Source: Phoronis australis (taxonomy: Eukaryota; Phoronida; Phoronidae). Taken from it: a stretch of DNA of 64,000 bases. How positions within the stretch are numbered: the stretch's first letter is position 1; each line of letters starts with the position of its first letter. Where the stretch lies: NCBI GenBank assembly GCA_002633005.1, contig NMRA01000014.1, positions 1,646,260-1,710,259 on the forward strand. The letters run 5' to 3'. Shown in pieces: positions 54,601-64,000 of the stretch. The position numbers and the translations under genes were made by a program. Under the pieces are notes generated by a model. The model had not been told where the DNA came from, ran no database searches, and was given only the letters and a program-made list of their open reading frames with translations.

Positions 54601-57600
54601 TGTCAGTTAGTAAAATAAACCGAAAGTGAATGGTACATGTGTAGCTTGACAAAGAAACAAGAGTCATCGTTTAGAACTAAGCTGTGGTAAGTAAGATGAA
54701 AAGAACCTTGTCATTTAGAATTCTTGAGCGCTGCGTGGGAAAGGAAACATTCTACCCTGGTGGTATTGACCGTGATGGCGACATATGCACCAGCCCATCA
54801 ACAAGCAAAGCGTTACCGCAGTGCCTTGAACGTCCTGCGTATTAAGATTTTTTAGCAGTTTTGTCGAGTTTTCTTTTTTTTGTCGTTAGGCTGACGTATT
54901 AATTTAGCTTTAAAGATAGCCGTACGGACTTCGGTTAGAGATAGATCAATTTAGAATTTCCTCAGACTTTCTCAAGAGACATTGCAATTATACATAAAAT
55001 GAGGACTCTGTCGGGAGGAGTCATGTGTCTTCTTCTTAAATGAGGCAAGAATAACAATTACAGTTACATGTCAGAAAAGATAAAAACCTTCTCAGGGTGC
55101 AAGCCTACTTGTATGCTAATACACAGTGACCCAAACTATGTTATCAACTGTTTCCTTCTTACACAACTATTGCTGAAGAAATTCCTACATGTACCAAATT
55201 TGGCAACTCCAAACAGCTGTCAGTGGATGACGTTTTCTACCAACTTATAAGTAATAGTGACGACTTGTAACTGTTTTATTCGATGTTTCCACTACAAGGA
55301 AACTCACAGGCAGCGACCACAGTTGACAATTATTTGTATAGACATGGACTTTTAATGGAACCCATGATTAAGGTCATTTCCGCTAATCTCTGTATAAGAC
55401 AATAAAGTGCAATATTAGCAATATGAAGATGGACTCATCCTGCTGTGACCACCACTGTACTTTTCTTAAACCTCATTTTCTCCCTAAAGGTCTCCAAAAC
55501 TTGCCATGAACCAACACAAAACGCTCAAAATTCAACATTACCGAGTGGTTTTTCTTATCCTCCAACAAATGATGACCAATAAAGTCATGTTTTGATAATG
55601 CTCAGATCTAACTGTGCAAAGGTCTCTTTAACACATAATTAGTAGGCACCTCTACCCAATAGAAATTGTCTTTTGAGTTTCGCCGCTCCCAAGTGCACTT
55701 GCAGCAACACGGCGGATACTTAACAATTTAAACGTGTTCTAAAACACCATCTAATGCATATCACATTTTTGTAATTTAGTATAATCATTATCCCCTCTCA
55801 GAAATTTCTGTTTTGCAAAAATAAGCAGTGATTTTTTCAGAAATAATGTCACCAAAGATTTTGGATCAGTCTGCACCTGGAACAAGGCACAATCAAGCAA
55901 ATGCATCATGAACTATTGCATTGCTGTTCCTTTAATGCTTCATCATGTCTCTATTCCATTTGTAACTATTGACTTGCACCCTGAGTGGGTTATGACTTTC
56001 TGTGTCTTGTTTTCACAATTGTCAGCCTCATCTCAGATTATTTCTCCCCTAGCGACGATGAGACATATCCAGCCAGGAAATATAGCCGTGTTTTATGTAC
56101 CATTGTGGCGATGTGCTCTACCTTTCAGAGACCGACTTATACATCGGGAGTTCGAGCGAGTGTGCAATAAACAAACAGCGATATCGTGTTTATAATCATC
56201 TCTAAAAATATTTGTAAGGTTCCTATGTTTCTGCCTTTTTGACACCTGAGCGAACATTTCTATGCTGCTACTTTTCAGCGGTGGCTGATACTTCACAACC
56301 ATGGAAACGTTAATTGGGTAAACCGTTTATTATGACATATTTGATACTTACCATAAGCATTACTTATTACGAACGGGACAACGCGTTTCGTCCAAACCCA
56401 GTTTCGATTTTTAATAGTTGATTTTTTCCTCTGAAAACATAATCCTGAGTAAGCTCTGCATTCATGAACACATGCAATAACACCAAACAACGATTGTCAT
56501 GCATGTACAATTCGCTTCTTGTGAGACATTCAGTAATTTTACCGTCGATTGCAGTACACCCAACTCGTCACCCTAGCATTTGAATGGCCAATCGTTAAAA
56601 TACTCTATAATGAGCATACAGTGAGCAATGTTAAAAATTTGTTTCTGGTCTTCTTTTGAAAATCGATCCGAGGGTACGTTTTTACTCAAATCAAACCAGT
56701 TTAGAATAAGTGCTATAACGGCCCGATTGCCTAAGCTCGCGGCACTCGCCTTGGCTAAGTCATCCAAGTCATGTTACTATAAGAACTAGTTAACATGGAA
56801 GAACACCTTACAAAGGTGCCAAGATCCTTCGAAACTGAATAAATATTTTAGCGTTCGAATACGCCCTTTAATTCCTCAACAAAATTATGAACAAGCCACA
56901 TTTGCAAAGGGCGCATCTTTGCGCATGCCTACTAAATAACTGTTACCTTCGCTCTTTAAAATGGCGGTATGATTCGCCAAAATACATGTATGGCCTTCCC
57001 TTCATTTAGTCGTTAGAATAAAAAGATACGAGATGGGACAGCAAAATTCGCATCCGTTGTTCCGAAAAAAAAATTGTCTGGCATGGATGGAACCATCGAA
57101 AACGTTACATAATTTTTACTTTTTGGATAACTACCAATGTTCAATTCATTCAAAGCCCCTAAAATCAATGTAATATGTCGGAGGTTTGTATCATTTCAAC
57201 ATAGCTGTTGTCATTCCCTACATGGAAATTTTCTTGAAAGCCAAGTCCATAGAGTTACGTCAACTGGTACATTTTTTTATATCAAAACTGCAAAAACCGT
57301 AACTTTGGGACTTAAATCGAGACCATAGTTCAACTTNTACTCAAATCAAACCAGTTTAGAATAAGTGCTATAATGGCCCGATTGCCTAAGCTCGCGGCAC
57401 TCGCCTTGGCTAAGTCATCCAAGTCATGTTACTATAAGAACTAGTTAACATGGAAGAACACCTTACAAAGGTGCCAAGATCCTTCGAAATTGAATAAATA
57501 TTTTAGCGTTCCAATACGCCCTTTAATTCCTCAACAAAATTATGAACAAGCCATATTTGCAAAGGGCCCATCTTTGCGCATGCCTACTAAATAACTGTTA

Positions 57601-60600
57601 CCTTCGCTCTTTAAAATGGCGGTATGATTCGCCAAAATACATGTATGGCCTTCCCTTCATTTAGTCGTTAGAATAAAAAGATACGAGATGGGACAGCAAA
57701 ATTCGCATCCGTTGTTCCGAAAAAAAAATTGTCTGGCATGGATGGAACCATCGAAAACGTTACATAATTTTTACTTTTTGGATAACTACCAATGTTCAAT
57801 TCACTCAAAGCCCCTAAAATCAATGTAATATGTCGGAGGTTTGTATCATTTCAACATAGCTGTTGTCATTCCCTACATGGAAATTTTCTTGAAAGCCAAG
57901 TCCATAGAGTTACGTCAACTGGTACATTTTTTTATATCAAAACTGCAAAAACCGTAACTTTGGGACTTAAATCGAGACCATAGTTCAACTTGATGCGGGC
58001 GGCGCTTTTTTGGAGTAGCGCGTACAGGAACATACCATAGAATCAATCGCGTTTTTAACATAAACTGAACAAAATTTCGCTAAGCACGTACCGATAACGT
58101 TGGTGCATAGCTTTGACTAAATGAAAGACCTTCATGGTTATTTGGCGGTGAGCCCGAACGTGTCTCCTGCAAAAGAAATTGGTTCGGAAGTAAATAAACT
58201 TGTCCAAAACTTGCATTTCAAATATAAATACGTATAAAACTACAATATCCTTACAAAAAAGCCAACTGGCAATTTTGAATTCTTTTTTCCAGCGGTCCGA
58301 TTCATGAAAAGTGACTCATGACTTAAGACCAAAAATTTGTTTAAGTGCAGAAAATACATTTTGATTAGCACCAAGTCGGTTTTCGGTCATTAGTCGTTTT
58401 TTGTTATTGGTGAGCATGTAAACACTCTCGCCAACAGTTGCAAATTCGCAAATTTACGGGAGGTGATTTGCGAAATCCGATGTCAAATACAATATTGACT
58501 TTCAAACTCTAATTAGGGATTTTTTGCAACATTTGGATGCAAGCGGGACTAAGTTTACTTGAGAAGATCCTGGTATGGCTGGAAAACATCACTTCAAATG
58601 TGCACGTACACCTGTAGGTCGCACTGAGTTGTCTCTACTACATGTATGCTTTGCCGGTTCTCGAATCGAAAGTAGACAATCTTCAATTTGATAGCAGCGT
58701 TTGGGGCCATTAGATTGTACAATATTGAGAACAATAGCGACGAAACGTGTTCTTAAACGGTTCACAGAGATGGCAGATATAATGTATGGTCATTTAGACC
58801 GGAAATACAGTCTTAAACCTACCACAAAGACTAAATTTCTGCCATAACTTGCTGACTCTGGTCTTAGTTTTGGTCTTAAGAAATATCAGATTCGTCTTGA
58901 AAGGATACCAAGCGCGGTTTTGAGGTACTAAAACCGATTTTCCCGTTCAATTTTCTGGAACAAAATAATGCTCTCTAACCCACGACAACTCTCAAATGTT
59001 TGTAGGAAATTTGAAAACTCCTTTAAAGTCTGCTAAACAGGTAAGCGTGGCCTAGTCGCATTTAGCGAAGTACAAGTCTGTTCGAAAAACCTCCCGCCAA
59101 GGAATATAATGTCCAATTTGTGAGAGGGTAAGGGTTTTAGTTGATTCCTGCTTTTATCTTACACGATTGACGCCAATACTACATTAGCAGGCGTCAAAAT
59201 GAAGATTGGTTAAAATCACCAAAACAGGGTTAATTATCCTTATATCAAAATGTTTCTTCAAGAAAAATGCGTTTGCTTTTAGAAAAAACGAGCTTCGGCA
59301 AGACGTTGAACTTAGCGCGTGCCTGCTAAGCGACACTCAGACGACTGCGGCCTCTGGTGTCACAGACGTTTGCGTTTGTGTTTAAAATGAAACTGGAAGT
59401 ATGTTGCTGTTTTAACTTACCACGTGAACGAGAATGTCTCCGTCTATTAAATGAACCCCATGTACGCCTAGAATAGAGATGAAAATATTAGGCTGGCTCG
59501 TTACAGCACAAGCTACATTTTTTCATATTTTTTCAAAATTTTTAGATATACAGTGTAGTTACAATTTTGATTCCTCAATAGAAATACTGACAGTACTTTT
59601 CAGAAGAAGTGGACGAAATCATCAAGGAATTTAAAAAGCCATGAAATTGACTCAGAAATAGCCAAAATTTTTGCTCTAAAGTTTGCGGATTTTCGACATG
59701 GCATGTCATTGAATGTTAACCTCCGTTTCAATCGTTGAGACTGAACTGGAAAAACGATCGACAATTTGATGTGGTTGTCATGGCAGCATTTTTAAAACAG
59801 TGAATGTCACGGTTAATGTTCATGTAGTCGGACTTGAAAAAACATGTGTCTTGAGCTTGTCTACTTACATACAATTCTCTTGATGACTGCAAGCTAAGTT
59901 TCACAGCCTACATTTGGATTAAAATGCCTTCCAGCAAACAAATATACAGAAATCTTCGGCAGTTTGATTAGTTGTTTCCATGAATTTAAAGTAGCATTTC
60001 GCACTGTTTTGCTGGTTCCGAACATACTGTATATAGTGGAGGAGTTGCAATTCCATGTTCCACTGTCATAGGTGCAAACCTCGTTGATCAAGATCCAAAT
60101 GGCAGAAACGTTGGTATTGAGATTGTTGTAGACAACACCAGTGGCGGATCCAGGATTTTGAGTTAGAGGGGCAAGGGCAGACTACTAGCTCAGGATTTTA
60201 CCCGTCAGACATTCAAACACCTGAACTGCCAAATGTACTCTACAAAAATGTTATGGGGTGCATGGCCCTCTTGCCTCCCGCCCCCCCTAAATCCGCCACT
60301 GAACACCACGTGTGTTTTAACCGTTTACTTTGCCAAACGAAAATGCTGCCCAATTAGCATTTTTAGATGAACTAGACATTTTATTTAAACCTAAAAGTAG
60401 TAACCATTTTTCTGTGCAGGGGATTTTAACTTTCCCTCAGCAGAAATTGACGAAAACGGATTGAGAGACAAAAATTGCAAGTAAGTGGTTTTAGACCGTA
60501 TAAACAGGTTAATCAAAAAGCTTGACCTTCTGGATGTTTGGAGGCATCAAAATCCAGACATGAAGCAATTTATTCGGCCATGCAAGTCTTTTAAATTGAA

Positions 60601-62226
60601 AAACAGAATTGAGTACCGGCTTTGCTCCAAGTTTTTAAGGGACAGTTTCAAAGCAGTGCGTTTAAAAATTTTTGTTAAATATGACCAATTTAAACGATAT
60701 TTGTAGTTTTTGGAAAACTTGAGAAAAGCCTTTCAGAAAAGAATATTTATATAAGAAATATTGCGGAAGTTATAACGAAGTTTGTTGAGTAACTTGCGGA
60801 GTCAAACAATAAACCTGCAACATGGAAATTTATGAAAATAAAAATCAGGCAATTCACCACATTTTTGACAGCAAAAACAACTAGATTAGTAAATTATTAA
60901 AATGATGAACTTGAAAGTCACAATTGAATTAGCGATGCCACGAGAAACACCAAATGAACATGCGGCTAGTTTATGCCAATGTTGCCTTGTCAGATGTTAC
61001 TACTCCAAAGATACGCCGGGGCTTCACAACTCCGAAGGTTAACTACTCCGACCGTTCACCTTTCTGAGTGTTGCTTCTCTGAATGTTTGCTAATGAGGCC
61101 GAACTGACATGGATAACGTACTGCATTTATGTCCATTTAGGCAAGACTAGCAGAGACACTGTAGACTAGTACAGTACATGCAGTTTCTATCGTGCGCGTG
61201 GTTCCGGTGCGGTGGGTGGGTATGATAAGCTGTACATCAACTTAACTGTAGCGCAGCGAAATGGTGCGATCGGGACATGGGTTTGGCTAATGTATCGTGG
61301 TTGACAATTCATTAATATCTTTAATTCACATTTGCTACAAAATGCAAGTGGGCTCTCTTTTTTCCATGTTTCATATGTTTCGAATCCCAATTTCACAGGC
61401 GCAAGGAACACAAGAAAACAGCATTAGACCCCGAGCATTGTTTTCATTAGGTACACCGCTGCATCTAAAAAACGAAGTGTTGTGCATTTATGCATGTAGC
61501 AAAATGAACATTAAACCTGAGTCCCAAAGTTTACATATTTTCGAAATAGGTATTATTTAAAGCAGTGAACCTTCCGTACCCACGGCGTCATGAACCATCG
61601 GAGAAGTAGGCTTCTCCCAACAATTGTTGTATTTCTAGTCTCTTACTTGAGCTCTCTTCTCAGCTACGTCAGACAGACAGCTCAGCCGTGTCCTTAAAAG
61701 GACATATCGTCAAGAAAATTATTTACTGGCTGAATCCCCGCGGTTGCAGTCTAACGCTCTGCTGGCGGAACTAAACCCCATTCGATAAATGACTGATTAT
61801 TTCAAGCATGTTCAACTGGTAGAGATGTCCGTCAGACCACCTCAAGATTCTAACACAATCGCAAAACGCAACGGATTTTGTTGATTCATTGCTCTGGTCA
61901 AATCTAATACATTCAAGAGGTCTATCCCATCCAATAAGAACCCAAGAATTGCGTTTTCCTGCCGAAAAACCGTTAAGGTTCGATTGTCTGGCATTAAAAC
62001 CAGGATCTGAATGCGGGTCTTCCAACTGGGAATCCGACCTGAAGCTCAAATCACTAATAGATATTGTCTCTCTCTTACGTCACAATGCTAATATGCAAGA
62101 CATGCAAAGCTAAAACCGCAAACCTCCGACAAACAGAACATGTACTGTCACGCAAAACTTACCTCTGTTCTCTTCAGGGTTGCGGCCCCGTTCTAATAGA
62201 TTTCCTAAACTTTTTCGAAATAGACT
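33447..62226 (-). CDS. Astacin-CCP-MAM-MAM-MAM secreted metalloprotease (5' end outside window)
   Basis: Twenty exons on the minus strand: 62226-62163, 59468-59422, 58166-58092, 56430-56352, 54581-54458, 53321-53146, 52098-51871, 50682-50506, 49993-49844, 49399-49297, 48279-48123, 47123-47006, 46631-46482, 43670-43594, 43005-42829, 41199-41076, 39644-39492, 39006-38875, 38639-38467, 33548-33447. All introns are GT-AG and all phases agree, giving 2586 bases, 861 codons plus stop, in one frame. The product is an extracellular zinc endopeptidase: propeptide, astacin domain, one sushi domain and three MAM domains, ending four residues after the last MAM cysteine (HCITL, stop) with no membrane anchor. 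The signal peptide must lie in an exon not seen, probably beyond 64000. Meprins pair astacin with one MAM plus MATH and EGF; this arrangement differs. Orthology cannot be assigned. Confidence 0.93.
33802..36165 (+). pseudogene. Decayed non-LTR retrotransposon, reverse transcriptase part
   Basis: Plus-strand, inside the last intron of the astacin gene and antisense to it. RT motifs in order: [34 protein letters not shown], then after a frameshift near 34640 [13 protein letters not shown] and FYADD (about 34779-34793). A second break near 35165-35200 and an in-frame TAG at 35422 follow. A C-terminal zinc-knuckle-like region (CCLCHTG ... HFLFECP) ends at 35958. The 3' UTR includes a GC hairpin (AAGCCCCGTGGGGGGCT) and ends in a (TTAC)n tail at about 36145-36165. 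The endonuclease part is missing, so it is 5'-truncated. The exact LINE clade is unresolved (CR1/L2/Jockey-like). Confidence 0.9.
36738..37805 (-). pseudogene. Decayed non-LTR retrotransposon, C-terminal RT fragment
   Basis: Minus-strand fragment in the same intron. It begins after the RT active site ([19 protein letters not shown]), continues through [38 protein letters not shown], then shifts frame near 37275 and ends [12 protein letters not shown] ... FKVNIKKWL at about 37034. Another frame break lies near 37775. The 3' UTR carries GAGGGCCCTCTTGG and a final AATAAATAAATA-type tail at about 36738. 5'-truncated and inactive. It is a different family from the element at 33802-36165. Confidence 0.88.
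39907..40140. repeat. Short direct repeat pair
   Basis: TGTGTTCCCAGCACAGAT followed by GAAGCGACTG occurs near 39907 and again near 40110, about 200 bp apart, in the intron between exons 17 and 16. Origin unknown. Confidence 0.6.
40519..40845. mobile_element. piggyBac-type MITE with TTAA target sites
   Basis: Perfect 17-bp inverted ends TTAAAGTCCTGCTCTCA at 40519-40535 and its complement at 40829-40845. Removing the TTAA at each end leaves a 13-bp terminal repeat, the arrangement of piggyBac elements, which duplicate TTAA. The 327-bp body has no transposase. It contains a motif pair ACTTCCGG and AAAATGGCGG (about 40660-40692) resembling ETS and YY1 sites. It sits in the astacin gene intron between exons 17 and 16. 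Confidence 0.8.
41076..46631 (-). CDS. MAM domain 2 exons (13-16)
   Basis: Exons 46631-46482, 43670-43594, 43005-42829 and 41199-41076. Motifs: [43 protein letters not shown] then DGPC, so the fourth conserved cysteine is present. An extra pair of cysteines (SCDHTTC) occurs where other MAMs read DHT, and could form a small additional loop. Internal introns are phase 1, 0 and 0; the outer ones are phase 1. Confidence 0.9.
41756..41902. mobile_element. GTAGAGTTCAGT MITE, copy 2
   Basis: Starts GTAGAGTTCAGTA and ends ACCGAACTCTAC, 12-bp imperfect inverted ends about 147 bp apart. Shares interior words with 33102-33240. Intronic in the astacin gene. Confidence 0.65.
43161..43399. mobile_element. 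TTCATGAAAAGTGACT MITE, copy 1
   Basis: Ends TTATGAAAAGTAACT and AGTCACTTTTCATGAA form imperfect 15-16-bp inverted repeats, 239 bp apart. Same ends as the element at 52501-52750. Intronic (between exons 15 and 14). No coding capacity. Confidence 0.7.
44237..44412. repeat. Tandem duplication, 88-bp period
   Basis: Two diverged copies share GGCGGCGCAGCACTGA and ATAAGTGGG at 44252 and 44340, and both end in a TGTGCCAC/TGCGCCAC segment. Located in the intron between exons 14 and 13, next to an AAAATGGCGCC motif at about 44162. Confidence 0.65.
47006..49993 (-). CDS. MAM domain 1 exons (9-12)
   Basis: Exons 49993-49844, 49399-49297, 48279-48123 and 47123-47006. The domain opens with [11 protein letters not shown], continues [18 protein letters not shown] and ends [10 protein letters not shown], all typical MAM motifs. 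It is bounded by phase-1 introns; internal introns are phase 1, 2 and 0. The final conserved cysteine after the IDDI motif is missing ([11 protein letters not shown]), leaving an odd number of cysteines. MAM domains mediate adhesion and oligomerisation. Confidence 0.9.
50506..50682 (-). CDS. CCP/sushi domain exon (exon 8)
   Basis: One 177-base exon flanked by phase-1 introns on both sides, the hallmark of a shuffled module. It encodes about 58 residues with four cysteines in the CCP pattern (TRCNDPG, TYSC, QRYC, QPLC) and the conserved Trp (GEWTSSQP). It begins with an NVT glycosylation sequon. CCP domains mediate protein binding; here it links the protease to the MAM tandem. Confidence 0.92.
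51545..51620 (-). mobile_element. tRNA-derived SINE head
   Basis: Read on the minus strand, box A TGGCTCAGTGG (51612-51602) is followed 34 bases later by box B GGTTCCAGTCC (51567-51557), the internal RNA polymerase III promoter spacing of tRNAs. No proper acceptor stem or mature tRNA fold is evident and unrelated sequence follows, so a SINE is more likely than a tRNA gene. The tail end is not defined. It is intronic, in the same orientation as the astacin gene. Confidence 0.65.
51871..56430 (-). CDS. Astacin catalytic domain exons (4-7)
   Basis: Exons 56430-56352, 54581-54458, 53321-53146 and 52098-51871 encode residues about 63-264. The mature start lies near the RKK/KNRNW region, followed by VVPFVIS as in other astacins. 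The zinc site [12 protein letters not shown] is at 158-169 with His158, His162, His168 and catalytic Glu159; RWDRDEY follows. Cysteines fit the two conserved disulfides (QTC, GCF, NAC, YNC). The Met-turn reads SILHY (213-217): the zinc-binding Tyr217 is kept but the usual Met is Leu215. The enzyme should therefore be catalytically competent, with a modified Met-turn. Confidence 0.93.
52501..52750. mobile_element. TTCATGAAAAGTGACT MITE, copy 2
   Basis: Perfect 16-bp inverted ends TTCATGAAAAGTGACT and AGTCACTTTTCATGAA, 250 bp apart, in the intron between exons 7 and 6. A solo left end of the same type occurs at 58301-58316. Confidence 0.8.
56683..57991. repeat. 654-bp direct duplication joined by a single N
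   Basis: Copy 1 (56683-57336) and copy 2 (57338-57991) differ at about six positions that I could see, with one N at 57337 between them. Both lie wholly in the intron between exons 4 and 3. The near identity, end-to-end placement and N point to two overlapping contig ends or two haplotypes placed in series, not a biological duplication. Confidence 0.9.
58092..62226 (-). CDS. Astacin propeptide exons (exons 1-3 of those seen)
   Basis: Exons 62226-62163 (64 bases, in phase 0, out phase 1), 59468-59422 (47 bases, out phase 0) and 58166-58092 (75 bases, phase 0-0). Exon 2 encodes [15 protein letters not shown]; the GDI at residues 31-33 of the assembled chain corresponds to the astacin FxGD aspartate switch, whose Asp occupies the catalytic zinc in the zymogen. 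The usual Phe is replaced by Ile (IDGD). Exon 3 is a low-complexity linker ([10 protein letters not shown]). The short size and the motif match the family's prodomain. Confidence 0.85.
60139..60301. mobile_element. hAT-like MITE, copy 2
   Basis: Begins CAGTGGCGGATCCAGGAT and ends AAATCCGCCACTG. Flanks GACAACAC and AACACCAC are similar but not an exact 8-bp duplication. Interior matches 12953-13066. Located in the intron between exons 2 and 1. Confidence 0.75.
60416..60706 (+). pseudogene. L1-like retrotransposon endonuclease remnant
   Basis: Plus-strand reading: [15 protein letters not shown], one in-frame TAA at 60482, then [20 protein letters not shown] and [15 protein letters not shown] and the L-DVWR-NP block are signatures of the APE-type endonuclease of L1/Tx1-like LINEs, with GDFN contributing catalytic residues. 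The reverse transcriptase is absent. It is antisense to the astacin gene, in its first visible intron. Confidence 0.75.
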
Positions 62227-64000
62227 CTGAAAATAAAATAATCGATGTGCATTCATGGTCACCAAACACAAAAAATAACGACATACATGTACATGTACTT
62301 AATTTGCCTTGACAGTCTATACCGGAATTACCAATAGCATGGGCTTGCACAAGCGTTGTTCACGGGTTTTGCCACAGAAATACAAAGTACATGTATGTGA
62401 TGGTCATCTAGATTTCGATAACCCTTGGAGATTTTAAGAAACATCTGGACTTAATATGTGGCGAGTTCAGTGGAAAAGCAACGTTTCATGATAACTACAT
62501 ATTCATGGACTAGTACATTTCAAATGATTGGAACCAGTGACGTATTGCTTAGCTATTCCTCGGAAACCAGATTGCTACAGAACAGTTAGTGAAAGCAATA
62601 AGCCTACCACAAAGAAAGTTATACCCGATTTGCAAACGCTAAAGTTTTCGCTATCACAACTACCAGTCATATTGACGCTCACAAGTTACACCTTTGTTGA
62701 GTCACCACAAAAACTGCCGGTGTGTTAGCTAGCACTTCTGTAGCCAGACCACTTACTTAGTCAAAGGACTCACGAGCGCTAGGGACTCCTTCGTCGCAAT
62801 TTTTAGTTGATATTGAAAGTCTTTGACACCAAGTTTCGCTTAAAAGCGATTCAGTGGTAAGGAAATAACATGTAACTGCTGGTGAAGTATACTCCTTCTC
62901 GGTTAACTTGTCTGTCAAAAACAGTAGCTTGACCCTTTATCCAGTGGTATTGGTTGCGTTTTCTCTACTCGTTTGCTTGCGTTCTCTCTTCTCGTTTGAC
63001 CTAGTAGTTAGGTCCAGTCTTGGTTATTGTATCATTTTGGAAACAATGACGAATGGGAAGAACCACCGTGATGAAAACCAAAATTGATTACTTCGTCGTA
63101 CATTATTGACATCCTAAATCCAAACAGGGTTAATCTTAGATGAAACACTGGCCAGACACGTTGTTACTTTTGATCGGTTATGATATTAATCAAGGATGCG
63201 TAAGCGAAGCAATTTACGTTCATTATCTTATATTAGGTTAATCTGAGTAGCAGTTTCTTTGAATACAAGACAACAGAAAAACAAAATGCTTTAGTCAGAC
63301 AAACGAACTGTACGCAAAGGAGTCATCTTCGCCCGCAAATAATGAGATTTATGGCACTCTGACATAAATACTATTATCTGGGCAAATTCTGTTCTACAGC
63401 CCTTCAGCCTTCATATCCAATTCCTACTTAGTTCCTATCTAGTCCGATGGTAGCGCTGGTTGATCTTTCTGTCCAGTTCCGGATGGCCCAGCCTCAACCA
63501 ACAGTGCATTCACTCGCAAGTTTTTCCCAATCAGACAATTTTATACCCATTTGGTACTTATCATAGGATTTGTCGTTTTGTTCGACCGACTTGGTAGGCA
63601 ATTTGCCAATACCCATTTGGTTTTATGTACACACCTGGTACTACACTAACCTGTCACCTGTGCCACTTAGTATCCGATACTCAATTACACATTGGGTATC
63701 GCAAATGCGTGTGTTATCTCTTGTAATTCTGGTACCCATCTGGTACATTCTGTGAAATAATTATTTGTAGAGTTGTGACGCTGAAATTCCCAATACAACC
63801 TAAAATATATATTATTCTTGTGGTGTTTTAATTGTCCCCAATAATTCCTCTCTCTCAGCACCCTGAACTCTTTGAAAGCTACGTCGGACCTTGTCAACAG
63901 GTTTGTGTATTGAATCAAATATCTACAAGACAATCGATACACGACTTTGAATGCAAAACGCTGGTAAAATTTGATTCTTGACTGTTTACCAATCTGCCAT
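62227..64000. other. Upstream flank or first intron of the astacin gene
   Basis: The signal-peptide exon should lie here or beyond 64000 on the minus strand, ending in phase 0. I tested the more obvious donor sites and none follows a Met plus hydrophobic stretch in the right phase. The 63.5-63.8 kb part is rich in a repeated TACCCATTTGGT-like word. Confidence 0.4.

Noticed and set aside
58301-58910. Third full TTCATGAAAAGTGACTT element
   Set aside because: Only the left end is clear; no matching right end was found.
62300-62400. Possible signal-peptide exon of the astacin gene
   Set aside because: A donor-like gtaatt follows an open frame, but the residues are not a Met plus hydrophobic core and the site is weak.

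Overview
The window is eukaryotic nuclear DNA: AT-rich, intron-rich, gene-poor and full of short transposons, with no bacterial operon structure. A single-exon innexin, a gap-junction family absent from echinoderms and hemichordates and represented in chordates only by the divergent pannexins, points to an invertebrate. About 30 copies of the palindrome TACATGTA and the three-cysteine first extracellular loop of the innexin suggest a marine spiralian (mollusc, brachiopod, annelid or nemertean type). That placement is an inference; a cnidarian is not excluded.

Layout. Positions 1-4.9 kb are non-coding with repeat remnants. A complete innexin lies on the minus strand at 5.5-6.7 kb, with a small tandem duplication of a splice-acceptor-plus-start-codon cassette just upstream. 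From 6.9 to about 33 kb I recognise no gene family. That stretch holds hAT-like, hairpin and other MITE-type elements, an inverted pair of TAAAATGTAAC-rich arrays, a 77-bp tandem duplication and three weak candidate exons.

The main gene runs right to left across 62.2-33.4 kb. I assembled 20 minus-strand exons whose splice sites and phases all agree, giving one continuous frame of 861 residues plus stop; only the signal-peptide exon is missing. It encodes a secreted astacin metalloprotease with an aspartate-switch propeptide, a catalytic domain, one CCP/sushi domain and three MAM domains. Its introns hold most of the mobile elements: two decayed non-LTR retrotransposons in opposite orientation in the last intron, an L1-like endonuclease remnant, a tRNA-derived SINE, a piggyBac-type MITE with TTAA ends, several other MITEs, and a 654-bp near-perfect duplication joined by a single N that looks like an assembly error.

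Nothing in the sequence links the innexin and the astacin functionally: one is a membrane channel, the other an extracellular protease with adhesive modules. The most novel items are the astacin-CCP-MAM-MAM-MAM architecture with a substituted Met-turn, and the repeated acceptor/ATG cassette at the innexin start.
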